A stretch of DNA of 64,000 bases from Limnochorda sp. L945t. Its GTDB lineage: Bacteria > Bacillota > Limnochordia > Limnochordales > Geochordaceae. Below are positions 8,273 to 16,662 of this stretch, piece by piece. Below the pieces are notes generated by a model. The model was not told the DNA's origin and made no database searches. It saw nothing but the letters and a program-made list of their open reading frames with translations. The stretch covers positions 806,001 through 870,000 of the forward strand of contig NZ_CP141615.1 in the NCBI RefSeq assembly GCF_035593305.1, read 5' to 3'. Position 1 is the first letter of the stretch. Each line of letters starts with the position of its first letter. A program made the translations under genes and the position numbers.

Positions 8273-9250
8273 ATGCAACAGGGGGGCTTGCGGCGCGTCT
8301 TCGCCGTGGCCGACGGCGTCGACGGCATCGATCTGGAGTTCCAGGGGCGGCAACGGGCCATCGCCAGCTTCGTGCTGCGGGGCGAGGGCGGCCGGTTCGC
8401 CTTGATCGAGGTGGGCCCGGAGAGCACGCTTGGCGGGCTCGAGCGCGGTCTACAGGAGGCAGGGCTGCACCTGGACGGCCTCGAGGGGGTTTTCGTCACT
8501 CACATTCATCTGGATCACGCCGGAGCGGCCGGTGCGCTCGCGCAGAAGGCGCGCTGCCCGGTGTGGGTGCACGAGATCGGGGCGCCCCACCTGGCCGACC
8601 CGGCCCGGCTGTGGGAGAGCGCGGGGAGGGTGTTCGGCCACGACCACATGCAGGCGCTTTGGGGCGGCATCACGCCGATCGACCGGGAGTTGCTGCGCCC
8701 CATCGGGGAGTACGCCCGCATCGACATCCTCGGGCACCGGCTGGAGGCGTACCACACCCCGGGGCACGCCTCGCACCACGTCGTCTACTTGCTGGATGGG
8801 GAGACGCTGTTCACGGGAGACGCGGCGGGGGTGCGGGTTCCCGAGGTGCCGCTCGTGCGGGCGCCGGCGATGCCCCCGGAGCTCCACGTGGAGCAGTGGA
8901 GCCGGACCATCGACCGGATGGAGGGGCTGCGACCCCGCAGGCTGGTGCTGACGCACTTCGGCCCTTACGAGCAGGACGTCGCGTGGCACCTGGGACAGGT
9001 CCGCGAAAGCCTGCGCACCGGCGCCGACCGCGTCCTGGAGCAGTCGCGGCGAGGGGCGGCGGTAGAGGCGATGACCGAAGGGCTGCTGGAGCTCGAAAGA
9101 GAGCGCCTGGCCACCCGAGGAGTGAAAAGCGCGGCTCATGCGGCCATCCTCGAGCACTACGACGTGATCGTTCCGACGCCCCTCATGGTCAACGGGTACC
9201 TGCGCTACTGGCGCAAGTTCCATCCCGAGCTCGCCGCCACTCCTTCGTGA
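8273..9250 (+). CDS. metallo-beta-lactamase-fold hydrolase
   Basis: A 325-residue MBL-fold protein with the zinc motif [12 protein letters not shown] (HxHxDH), a further metal His in [11 protein letters not shown], Asp in FTGDAAGV and a late His in LTHFGPYE. The fold and metal site are clear but the substrate is not; relatives include glyoxalase-II-like and flavin-free MBL hydrolases. The last 100 residues are helical, as in several MBL enzymes with a C-terminal dimerisation region. The ATG at 8273 is preferred because the domain begins just after it ([13 protein letters not shown]); a further ATG at 8201 is possible. It is divergent from rnfC and followed by the glycolate operon after 124 bases. 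Confidence 0.85.
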   Translation: MQQGGLRRVFAVADGVDGIDLEFQGRQRAIASFVLRGEGGRFALIEVGPESTLGGLERGLQEAGLHLDGLEGVFVTHIHLDHAGAAGALAQKARCPVWVHEIGAPHLADPARLWESAGRVFGHDHMQALWGGITPIDRELLRPIGEYARIDILGHRLEAYHTPGHASHHVVYLLDGETLFTGDAAGVRVPEVPLVRAPAMPPELHVEQWSRTIDRMEGLRPRRLVLTHFGPYEQDVAWHLGQVRESLRTGADRVLEQSRRGAAVEAMTEGLLELERERLATRGVKSAAHAAILEHYDVIVPTPLMVNGYLRYWRKFHPELAATPS

Positions 9251-9374
9251 CCTGAAGGAGCGCATAGCGCAGTGCAGGGGTCGGGCCGTCGCCTCGCGAC
9301 CCGGTGGAGGTAGGCGCCGGCCGAGAGCGAACCTTCGGGCCACACCCGCCTGGGTGACGGGGGAGGGAGCGCCC

Positions 9375-10802
9375 GTGGGCATCGTCGAACGGCTGCGGCG
9401 TATCTACGGCCCGGAACGGATGGTCAGTGACCCGGCGGCCCTGCGGGTCTACGAGACCGACGGCCTCGCCTCGGAGCGCCAGATGCCGCTCACCGTGGTC
9501 TTTCCTCGCGAGGCCGACGAGGTGGTGGCCACCGTGCGGGCCTGCTTCGAGGATGAGGTTGCGTTCGTCGCGCGTGGGAGCGGTACCAGCTTGAGCGGAG
9601 GGTCGGTGCCGCCTCCCGGTGGTGTGGTGATCGCCCTCAACCGCATGAACCGCATTCTCCGGCTCGACCCCGACGAGCAGCGGGCCGTGGTGGAGCCGGG
9701 GGTCGTCAACGCCCATCTGAGCCAGGCGGCCGCCCCCTACGGCCTCTACTACGCCCCCGACCCCTCGAGCCAGGTCATCTGCACCCTGGGGGGCAACGTG
9801 GCCTTCAACTCCGGGGGCGCCCACTGCCTGAAGTACGGCATGACCTCCAACCACGTGCTGGGCCTCCGGGTGGTGCTCCCCGACGGCACGGTCGAGCGCC
9901 TCGGCGGGAGCAGCCTGGAGGTGCCCGGGCCGGACCTGGTGGGGCTTTTCGTGGGGTCGGAAGGGCTGATGGGGGTCGCCGTCGAGATCACGGTGCGCCT
10001 GTTGCCCAAACCCGAGGCAGTGCGGACCCTGCTTGCCGCTTACGGGAGCCTGCAGCAGGCGGGCGAGGCCGTGGCGGCCGTGGTGGAGAGCGGGCTTCTG
10101 CCGGCCGCGATGGAGATCATGGACCGCCTCGCCATCGAAGCGGCGGAAGCGGCCGTGCACGCCAACTACCCGAAAGGCGCCGGAGCGCTGCTCATCGTCG
10201 AGCTGGACGGCCCCCGGGACGAGGTCGAGTCGGACTTCGTGCGGCTTCACGAGCTCATCCGGCGCTCGGGGGCGACCGAGGTGCGCGTGGCTTCCGACGA
10301 CGCCGAGCGCCTGAAGATCTGGAAGGGCAGGAAAGGCGCCTTTTCCGCGGTCGGCAGGCTCAGCCCGGCCTACCTGGTGCAAGACGGGGTGGTGCCCCGC
10401 ACCCGCCTCGGGGAGGCCCTGTGCGAGATCGAGCAGCTGGCCGCCGCGGCGGGGTTGCGCGTGGCCAACGTCTTTCACGCCGGCGACGGCAACCTGCACC
10501 CCCTGATCCTGTACGACGGGCGCAGGCACGGCGAGCGGGAGCGGGCCGAGGAGCTGGCGGCGGCCATCCTGCGGGTCTGCATCCGCCAGGGAGGCTCCAT
10601 CACCGGCGAGCACGGGGTCGGCCTGGAGAAGCGGCAGTTCCTCGGCGAGATGTTCGCCGAGGACGACCTGCGCGCCATGGCCCGCCTGCGCAGGGAGATG
10701 GATCCTCTGGGGATCGCCAACCGCGGCAAGATGTTTCCGCCCGGCTTCGAGGAGGCCGGCGAGGCGGGACGGGCGCTGCTGCCATCCGCGGCCGCAGGCT
10801 GA
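9375..10802 (+). CDS. glcD: glycolate oxidase FAD subunit GlcD
   Basis: GlcD oxidises glycolate to glyoxylate (or a related 2-hydroxyacid) with FAD and passes electrons to GlcE/GlcF. The 475-residue protein is a full-length FAD_binding_4 oxidase: [17 protein letters not shown] (pyrophosphate-binding), [33 protein letters not shown], and the C-terminal FAD-oxidase_C region with [17 protein letters not shown] and [14 protein letters not shown]. The GTG at 9375 is preferred because GGGAGGGAG ends five bases upstream; another in-frame GTG lies at 9354. It starts a tightly packed operon glcD-glcE-glcF-hyi-glxR. Confidence 0.95.
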   Translation: MGIVERLRRIYGPERMVSDPAALRVYETDGLASERQMPLTVVFPREADEVVATVRACFEDEVAFVARGSGTSLSGGSVPPPGGVVIALNRMNRILRLDPDEQRAVVEPGVVNAHLSQAAAPYGLYYAPDPSSQVICTLGGNVAFNSGGAHCLKYGMTSNHVLGLRVVLPDGTVERLGGSSLEVPGPDLVGLFVGSEGLMGVAVEITVRLLPKPEAVRTLLAAYGSLQQAGEAVAAVVESGLLPAAMEIMDRLAIEAAEAAVHANYPKGAGALLIVELDGPRDEVESDFVRLHELIRRSGATEVRVASDDAERLKIWKGRKGAFSAVGRLSPAYLVQDGVVPRTRLGEALCEIEQLAAAAGLRVANVFHAGDGNLHPLILYDGRRHGERERAEELAAAILRVCIRQGGSITGEHGVGLEKRQFLGEMFAEDDLRAMARLRREMDPLGIANRGKMFPPGFEEAGEAGRALLPSAAAG

Positions 10803-10817
10803 GGGGTGGGACGGGCA

Positions 10818-11996
10818 ATGGCGGTCGAAGAGGTGCAAGGTGCGGACGTCCTGGCGCCGGCCGATCCCGGCGAGGCAGCAGAGGCGGTCAAGGCCAGCCG
10901 GGTGGTGGTGCCCCGTGGAGGCGGCACGAAGTGGGGGCTCGTCGCGGCCAGGATGGCCAGCGTCGCCGGTACCCAGGGCGGGGTGCGGATCGTCGACACG
11001 ACTCGCCTGGCCGGCATCCTCCAATACGACCCGGCGGAGTACACGGTGACGGTGCTCGCGGGCACCCGGTTGGACGATCTCGGGCAAGTGCTCCGGCGTG
11101 CCGGGCAATACCTGCCCTTCGACCCGCCGTTGGCCGGCAGGGGCGCAACTGCCGGAGGGGCCGTCGCCTCGGGTCTGAGTGGCCCGGGGCGACTGCTCCG
11201 CGGGGGTGTTCGCGACTTCGTACTGGGCATCCGGTTCGTCGACGGCGAGGGGCGGCTGGTACGAGCCGGCGGCAAGGTCGTCAAGAACGCGGCCGGCTTC
11301 GACTTGCCGAAGCTCTTCTGCGGCAGCCTGGGAGAGCTGGGCGTGCTCGTCGAGGTGACGTTCAAGGTGCTGCCGGCCCCGCCATCCTCCGGCACCGCCC
11401 GGTTCGGATTCGACCGGCTGCCCGACGCGGCGGCGGCCTTGCGGAGGCTGTTGCGCACCCCGCTCGAGCCGGATGCGGTCGACCTGGTCGAGCGCCGGGC
11501 GCTGCAGGCCGCAAGCGGGCCGGAGGTTGCCGGAGACGACCCGTGGTCGCTGTGGGTGCGGGTGAGCGGCGAGGAAGCGCACGTCGCCGCCCGGCTCGAT
11601 CGGGTGGAGGACGTGGTGGGGGCACCGGGCGCGCGGCTGCACGGCCCGCCCGAGCAGGCCCTGTGGGACGGCTTGCGGGACCTGGACTGGGCCTCCCGCG
11701 CTCCGGCCGTGCTCCGGCTGCACACGACCCCGGGGCGGATCGAACGGCTCGACGAAGCCTTGCAGCGTCTCGGCGCCCTCCGCCACTACAGCGTCGCGGG
11801 CCACGTGGCGTGGGCGGCCGTGGAGTCCGTGCCGGCGCGCTCCCTGGTGGTCTCCGAGCTCGCCGGGCTGGCGGACGCGGCTCTGGCCCTGCGGGGCGCA
11901 CAGGGCTCTCCGCACGTGCTGATGCCGGGGGAGGGCTTCGCCCGCAGGGTCAAGCGGGCGCTGGATCCGGCGGGGCGCTTCGGCGGGAACGGGTAA
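10818..11996 (+). CDS. glcE: glycolate oxidase FAD-binding subunit GlcE
   Basis: GlcE is the smaller FAD-binding partner of GlcD. The 392-residue protein has the flavin-fold motifs VVVPRGGGTKWG, ATAGGAVASGLSGPGRLLRGGVRDFVLG, and GGKVVKNAAGFDLPKLFCGSLGELGVL, which is very characteristic of GlcE. The C-terminal half is less conserved and ends in DPAGRFGGNG, the usual DP-x-G-x-F ending of this family. The ATG at 10818 follows a GAGGGGTGGG ribosome-binding stretch; it lies 15 bases after glcD. Confidence 0.94.
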   Translation: MAVEEVQGADVLAPADPGEAAEAVKASRVVVPRGGGTKWGLVAARMASVAGTQGGVRIVDTTRLAGILQYDPAEYTVTVLAGTRLDDLGQVLRRAGQYLPFDPPLAGRGATAGGAVASGLSGPGRLLRGGVRDFVLGIRFVDGEGRLVRAGGKVVKNAAGFDLPKLFCGSLGELGVLVEVTFKVLPAPPSSGTARFGFDRLPDAAAALRRLLRTPLEPDAVDLVERRALQAASGPEVAGDDPWSLWVRVSGEEAHVAARLDRVEDVVGAPGARLHGPPEQALWDGLRDLDWASRAPAVLRLHTTPGRIERLDEALQRLGALRHYSVAGHVAWAAVESVPARSLVVSELAGLADAALALRGAQGSPHVLMPGEGFARRVKRALDPAGRFGGNG

Positions 11997-12011
11997 GGGG
12001 GAGGAGTGCCG

Positions 12012-13298
12012 GTGCAGCATCGAATCGATGGGGCTCGCCTGGGGCCGTACGGCCCGGCCATGGCCGCGGCGATCGAGGCGTGCGTGCACTGCGGCTTTTG
12101 CCTGCCGGCCTGCCCCACCTATCAGGAACTGGGCGAGGAGATGGACTCTCCCCGAGGCCGTATCTACCTCATCAAAGAGGCGCTGGAAGGGCGCCTGAGC
12201 GTCGACGGAGCGGCCGGCCAGCACGTGGATCGATGCCTGGGCTGCCTGGCCTGCGTGGAGGCTTGCCCGTCGGGCGTGCGCTACGACCTGCTCCTGGTGG
12301 GCTTCCGGGAGTGGCAAGAGACGCGGCGCAAGCGTTCCGCCCTGTCGAGGTGGTGGCGGCGGGGCCTGCTGTCGGTCCTGCCCTACCCGCGCCGCTTGCG
12401 GGCCGCGGTGGCGCTGGGACGGGCGGCCGGGGGGATGAGGCGGTGGCTCCCCCGGCGGCTGCGGGCGATGATCGATCGCATCCCGCCGGAGCCGGTGCGG
12501 GCTGCCGGGGTACCCCCGGCCATCCCGACCCGAGGTCCGCGGCGCGCCCGGGTGGCGTTGTTGCGGGGCTGCGTGGAATCGGTGCTGGCTCCCGGGATCC
12601 TGGAAGCGGCCGTGCGGGTGCTGACCGCCAACGGGGTCGAGGCAGTCGTCCCCGAGGGGCAGGGGTGCTGCGGCGCCCTCGCCCTGCACGCCGGGGCCGC
12701 CGCTCAGGCCCGGGCGCTGGCGAGGCGCAACCTCCGGGCGTTGCGCCCTGAAGAGGTGGACGCCATCGTCACGACCGCGGCCGGGTGTGGTTCGGCGATG
12801 AAGGAGTACCCGGCGCTCTTTGCCGGGCGACCCGAGCAGGACAGGGCTCGAGCCTTCTCGGCGAAGGTGCGGGACATTTCGGAGTTTCTCGACGCGATGG
12901 GCATCACGCCGCCGAGCGCTGCCGGGCGCCCGGGGCGCGTCGCGTATCACGATGCCTGCCACCTCGGCCACGGGCAGGGAGTACGGGATGCGCCGAGAAG
13001 GCTCCTTTCACGGATGCCCGGGGTGGAGCTCGTGGAGATCCCCGACGGCGATACGTGCTGCGGATCTGCGGGCATCTATCACCTGGAGCACCCGGAGCTG
13101 GCGCGCCGGTTGCAGGAGCGCAAGGTGGAGGCCATCTTGCGGACGGGGGCCGGCACCGTCGTGGCGGGCAACATCGGGTGTATCGTGCAGATTCGGGAGG
13201 GGCTGGCCCGCCGGGGGGCCGGGCGCGTGAGAGTGCAGCACACGGTGGAGTTGCTCGATCGGGCCTATGCCCGGCCTGAAGGAGGAGGCGGCGGATGA
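12012..13298 (+). CDS. glcF: glycolate oxidase iron-sulfur subunit GlcF
   Basis: GlcF carries electrons from the flavin subunits to the quinone pool. The 428-residue protein has two N-terminal [4Fe-4S] motifs (CVHCGFCLPACPTY and CLGCLACVEACPSG), then two cysteine-rich CCG domains (GQGCCGALALHAG, AYHDACHLGHGQGV, DTCCGSAGIYHLE). These are the features of GlcF and its LldE/HdrD relatives. Two GTG codons, at 12006 and 12012, compete; 12012 has the better spacing from GGGGGAGGA. The stop overlaps the start of hyi by four bases. Confidence 0.94.
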   Translation: MQHRIDGARLGPYGPAMAAAIEACVHCGFCLPACPTYQELGEEMDSPRGRIYLIKEALEGRLSVDGAAGQHVDRCLGCLACVEACPSGVRYDLLLVGFREWQETRRKRSALSRWWRRGLLSVLPYPRRLRAAVALGRAAGGMRRWLPRRLRAMIDRIPPEPVRAAGVPPAIPTRGPRRARVALLRGCVESVLAPGILEAAVRVLTANGVEAVVPEGQGCCGALALHAGAAAQARALARRNLRALRPEEVDAIVTTAAGCGSAMKEYPALFAGRPEQDRARAFSAKVRDISEFLDAMGITPPSAAGRPGRVAYHDACHLGHGQGVRDAPRRLLSRMPGVELVEIPDGDTCCGSAGIYHLEHPELARRLQERKVEAILRTGAGTVVAGNIGCIVQIREGLARRGAGRVRVQHTVELLDRAYARPEGGGGG

Positions 13299-14101
13299 TC
13301 CGCTGGGTGTGCAACGTGACCATGCTGTTCACGGAGGTGCCGTTCCTCGAGCGGTTCGAGCGGGCGGCCAGGGCAGGGTTTCGCTACGTGGAGTTCCTGT
13401 TCCCCTACGGACAGGATGTCGATGCCATCGCAAGGGAGCTCGAGAAACACCATCTGGAGCAGGTGCTGTTCAACCTGCCGGCAGGGCGGTGGGAGAGCGG
13501 AGAACGGGGGATTGCGGCGGACCCGAGCCGCCGGGAGGAGTTCGCCGAGGGGGTGCGCCAGGCGGTGGCCATCGCCCAGAGGCTCGGGGTGCGCCGCCTC
13601 AACTGCCTGGCCGGCCGGTTGTTGCCGGGGGTGCCTTACGCCGACCAGCACGCCTGCCTGGTGGACAACCTGCGCCGGGCGGCCGACCATCTCGCCCGGC
13701 ACGGGATCACGCTCTTGGTCGAGCCGCTCAACGACCGGGACGTGCCGGGCTTCTTGTTGACCTCGACCCGCCAGGCCGTGGCCCTGCTCGACGAGGTCGG
13801 GCGATCCAACGTCAAGGTGCAGTACGATGCCTACCACATGCAGATCATGGAGGGCAACCTCACGCAGACGCTCAAGGCTTACCTGCCCCGCATCGGCCAC
13901 GTGCAGATCGCCGACGTGCCGGGGCGTCACCAGCCGGGCACCGGGGAGATTCGCTACCCGTTCGTGCTGCAGGCGCTCGACGAGGCCGGGTACGACGGGT
14001 GGGTCAGCCTCGAGTACGTGCCGCAGGGGAGCACGGAGGAGTCGCTGCGGCAGGCGGCCGAGGCCGGCCTTGCCGCGCTGGGCTTACCGCACGAGGGTTA
14101 G
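13295..14101 (+). CDS. hyi: hydroxypyruvate isomerase
   Basis: Hyi interconverts hydroxypyruvate and tartronate semialdehyde in the glycerate branch of glyoxylate use. The 268-residue TIM-barrel protein opens with WVCNVTMLFTEVPFLERFERAARAGF, and has the metal/substrate residues in LLVEPLNDRDVPGFLL, VKVQYDAYHMQIMEGNL, IGHVQIADVPGRHQPGTGEI and VSLEYVPQG, all typical of Hyi/OtnI. The ATG at 13295 overlaps the glcF stop (ATGA). OtnI (2-oxo-tetronate isomerase) is a close relative, but the neighbours favour Hyi. Confidence 0.9.
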   Translation: MIRWVCNVTMLFTEVPFLERFERAARAGFRYVEFLFPYGQDVDAIARELEKHHLEQVLFNLPAGRWESGERGIAADPSRREEFAEGVRQAVAIAQRLGVRRLNCLAGRLLPGVPYADQHACLVDNLRRAADHLARHGITLLVEPLNDRDVPGFLLTSTRQAVALLDEVGRSNVKVQYDAYHMQIMEGNLTQTLKAYLPRIGHVQIADVPGRHQPGTGEIRYPFVLQALDEAGYDGWVSLEYVPQGSTEESLRQAAEAGLAALGLPHEG

Positions 14102-14119
14102 CGAGGAGGCGCTGCCGTC

Positions 14120-15064
14120 ATGCCGTCTACGTCGTCCCTACCGCCCGTCGCTCCGGGTCGCACGACCGTAGGGTTCATCGGGCTGGGCATCATGGGCCGG
14201 CCCATGGCCCGCCACGTGCTCCAGGCCGGCTACCGGCTGCGGGTGCACAACCGTAGCCGCACCACCGTCGAGAGCCTGGTGGCCGAGGGCGCCGTGGAGG
14301 CCCGCTCGCCCGAGGAGGTGGCCCGGGAGGCCGACGTGGTCATCACCATGCTGCCGGACTCGCCGGACGTGCAGCAGGTCGTGCTCGGCCCCCACGGGGT
14401 CGTCGAAGGCCTGCGGCCGGGGCGCATCCTCATCGACATGAGCACGATCTCGCCCATGGTGACCCGGGAGATCGCCTCCCGGCTCGAGGAGCGGGGTTGC
14501 TTCATGCTGGACGCGCCCGTGAGCGGCGGGGAGAAGGGGGCCATCGAGGCGACGCTCTCCATCATGGTCGGCGGCCCCGCCGAGGTCTTCGAAGCATGCC
14601 GGCCGCTGCTCGAGGTCATGGGCAAGTCGATCGTCTACATGGGCCCGGCGGGAGCCGGGCAGGTCACCAAGGCGTGCAACCAGATCGTCGTGGCGGTCAC
14701 CATCCAGGCGGTGAGCGAGGCGCTCACCCTGGCCCGCAAAGCGGGCGTCGACCCGGCGAAGGTGCGGCAGGCCCTCCTGGGCGGGTTTGCTCAGAGCCGG
14801 ATCCTGGAGATCCACGGCCAGAGGATCCTGGAGCGCAACTTCCGGCCGGGCTTCAAGGTGAGGCTCCACCACAAGGACCTCGGGATTGCCCTCGCCACGG
14901 GCCGGGCCGCAGGGGTGTCGCTGCCCGCCACGGCCATGGTCAACGAGCTGCTGGGCGCCCTGGAGGCAAAGGGCCAGGGCGAGGCGGATCACTCGGCCCT
15001 GGCCACGCTGGTGGAAAGCCTCGCGGGCGTCACGGAAGCGGGCGCTGTGCAAGGCCAGGACTGA
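14120..15064 (+). CDS. tartronate semialdehyde reductase-like 3-hydroxyacid dehydrogenase
   Basis: A beta-hydroxyacid dehydrogenase of the GarR/GlxR/HIBADH family, expected to reduce tartronate semialdehyde to glycerate with NAD(P)H. The 314-residue protein has a Rossmann motif GFIGLGIMGRPMARHVLQAGY, the substrate motif DAPVSGGEKGAIEATLSIMVGG and the catalytic Lys region AGAGQVTKACNQIVVA. The HxKDLGIA stretch near residue 252 also matches. It lies 18 bases after hyi, ends the operon, and is convergent with the sulfur operon 33 bases on. Family assignment is firm; the tartronate semialdehyde substrate is inferred from context. Confidence 0.9.
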   Translation: MPSTSSLPPVAPGRTTVGFIGLGIMGRPMARHVLQAGYRLRVHNRSRTTVESLVAEGAVEARSPEEVAREADVVITMLPDSPDVQQVVLGPHGVVEGLRPGRILIDMSTISPMVTREIASRLEERGCFMLDAPVSGGEKGAIEATLSIMVGGPAEVFEACRPLLEVMGKSIVYMGPAGAGQVTKACNQIVVAVTIQAVSEALTLARKAGVDPAKVRQALLGGFAQSRILEIHGQRILERNFRPGFKVRLHHKDLGIALATGRAAGVSLPATAMVNELLGALEAKGQGEADHSALATLVESLAGVTEAGAVQGQD

Positions 15065-15097
15065 CGGCCGGCCGAGAGCTCCGGCGCCCGGCCGGGG

Positions 15098-16315
15098 TCA
15101 GGACGAAGGGCCTTCCACCGGCAGCTGGTGGTTGAGCCAGGCGATGATGCCACCCTGCAGGTTGAAGGCACGCTCCCATCCCGATCGGCGCAAGAGGGCG
15201 ACTGCTCTGGCGCTTCGTTCGCCGACCGCGCAGTAGGCGACCAGGTCACGGCCCTTCGGCAGCTCGTGGAGCCGCTGGGGCAACTCTCCCAGGGGAATCC
15301 AGAGCGAGCCCTCGATGCGCATGATGTCCCGTTCGGCTTTCTCTCGCACGTCGAGGAGCACCACCCCGCCCTCCTGCACCCTCTTCCACACGTCGGGAGG
15401 GCTCAGCTGCGCGACCCCGCCGTCGACGGCCGGCGTGGCCTCGCCGGCCGGGCCGTCGCCCGAGCCAGCCGCTTGCTGGGCCTGCGCCTGCGGCGCCGGG
15501 TGGCGGTGGGGCACGCCGCAAAATTCCTCGTAGTCGATGAGGCGGGTTACGGTCGGGTGGTCGCCGCAGACCGGGCAGGCAGGGTCGCGCTGGTAGCGCA
15601 CCACCCGGATGTCGGCGGCCAGCGCGTCGAACAGCAGCAGCCGGTTGACCAGGGTCTCCCCGATCCCGAGCAGCACCTTGACGGCCTCGAGCGCCTGCAG
15701 CGTGCCGAAGAAGCCGGCGAGAGCCCCGATGATCCCGGCGTCCGCGCAGCTGGGCACGCTGCCGGGGGGCGGCGGGGTGGGAAAGAGGCAGCGGTAGCAC
15801 CCGTGACCCGGCAGATACGTCGTCGCCTGGCCCTCCCAGCGCAGGATGCTGGCGTCGACGAGGGGCTTTCCCAGCAAGACGCAGGCGTCGTTGACCAGGT
15901 ACCGGGTCGGGAAGTTGTCGCACCCGTTGACGACCACGTCGTAGTCCCGCAGGATCTCCATGGCGTTGTCCGAGGTGAGCACTGTCTGGTAAGGGCGCAC
16001 CTCGACCTCGGGATTGACGTCCTCCAGGGTGCGCCGGGCCGATTGGGTCTTGGGGCGGCCCACGTCGTGGGTGAAGTGGAGGATCTGGCGCTGCAGGTTG
16101 GTGAGGTCGACCCGGTCGCCGTCGACGATGCCCAGGGTGCCGACCCCGGCCGCCGCCAGGTAGAGGGCGGTGGGCGAGCCGAGCCCGCCCGCCCCCACGA
16201 TCAGCACCCGCGACTCGAGGAGCTTGCGCTGGCCTTCCACCCCGACCTCCTGCAGGAGGATCTGGCGGCTGTACCGCTGCATCTGCTCGCCGGTGAGCAA
16301 GGGGACACCTCTCAT
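15098..16315 (-). CDS. E1-like adenylyltransferase/sulfurtransferase (MoeB/ThiF) with C-terminal rhodanese
   Basis: This enzyme adenylates the C terminus of a ubiquitin-like sulfur carrier and then loads it with sulfur as a thiocarboxylate. The 405-residue protein has an E1 domain (about 10-260): VLIVGAGGLGSPTALYLAAAG, DGDRVDLTNLQRQILH, NGCDNFPTRYLVND, a CxxC pair in HGCYRC and another in ACPVCG for zinc, and SCADAGIIGALAG. After a Gln/Ala/Pro linker comes a rhodanese domain (about 300-400) with active loop CAVGERS. The same MoeB-rhodanese architecture occurs in MOCS3 and MoeZ. The ATG at 16315 overlaps tusA by four bases. The likely substrate is the MoaD-like protein of the same operon. Confidence 0.92.
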   Translation of the reverse strand: MRGVPLLTGEQMQRYSRQILLQEVGVEGQRKLLESRVLIVGAGGLGSPTALYLAAAGVGTLGIVDGDRVDLTNLQRQILHFTHDVGRPKTQSARRTLEDVNPEVEVRPYQTVLTSDNAMEILRDYDVVVNGCDNFPTRYLVNDACVLLGKPLVDASILRWEGQATTYLPGHGCYRCLFPTPPPPGSVPSCADAGIIGALAGFFGTLQALEAVKVLLGIGETLVNRLLLFDALAADIRVVRYQRDPACPVCGDHPTVTRLIDYEEFCGVPHRHPAPQAQAQQAAGSGDGPAGEATPAVDGGVAQLSPPDVWKRVQEGGVVLLDVREKAERDIMRIEGSLWIPLGELPQRLHELPKGRDLVAYCAVGERSARAVALLRRSGWERAFNLQGGIIAWLNHQLPVEGPSS

Positions 16316-16590
16316 GGCCGCGATGCAGCTCCCTTCACGGAAGGCGCTCCGGCCACTTGCGGGCGAGGCGGCGCCTCCGTCTTGGATACGACGACCTTCC
16401 ACACGCCCGGCCCCGCCGGTTCGATCCGGCTCGAGTAGCCCAGGCGGGAGGTGTATGCCGGGATGGTCTGGAGCGCGGGTGGGTGATCGGTGATCACCTC
16501 GAGGGATTCGCCCGGAGCAAGCCGCGCGAGTGCCTCCACGGCCTTCAGCATCGGGTAGGGGCAGATCTCGCCCCGAACGTCCAGCACCAC
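16312..16590 (-). CDS. tusA: TusA-like sulfur-carrier protein
   Basis: TusA proteins carry a persulfide on a single Cys and hand it to other sulfurtransferases. The 92-residue protein starts VLDVRGEICPYPMLKAVEAL, with the CPxP motif that holds the active Cys. The C-terminal 15 residues, past the usual 75-80, are Pro/Ala/Arg rich. The start codon is GTG; the upstream AAGGGGG is somewhat far (12 bases). It sits between a thiosulfate transporter and an E1-rhodanese, so it probably relays sulfane sulfur from the rhodanese to the E1 enzyme or the MoaD-like carrier. Confidence 0.9.
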   Translation of the reverse strand: MVLDVRGEICPYPMLKAVEALARLAPGESLEVITDHPPALQTIPAYTSRLGYSSRIEPAGPGVWKVVVSKTEAPPRPQVAGAPSVKGAASRP

Positions 16591-16662
16591 GGGTCATCGA
16601 AACCCCCTTCGCCGCTCCGCGTGGAGCATTGTACCGTTTTTCGCGAGCCACCGGGTCACGTC

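Noticed and set aside
9189-12971. A 1,260-residue minus-strand open frame
   Set aside because: It lies antisense to glcD, glcE and glcF, has no recognisable domain and the His/Pro/Arg-rich composition of a GC-rich shadow frame.
15065-15097. GC-rich inverted repeat between the convergent glycolate and sulfur operons as a terminator
   Set aside because: GGCCGG/CCGGCC arms are present but there is no T-run on either strand, so termination cannot be supported.
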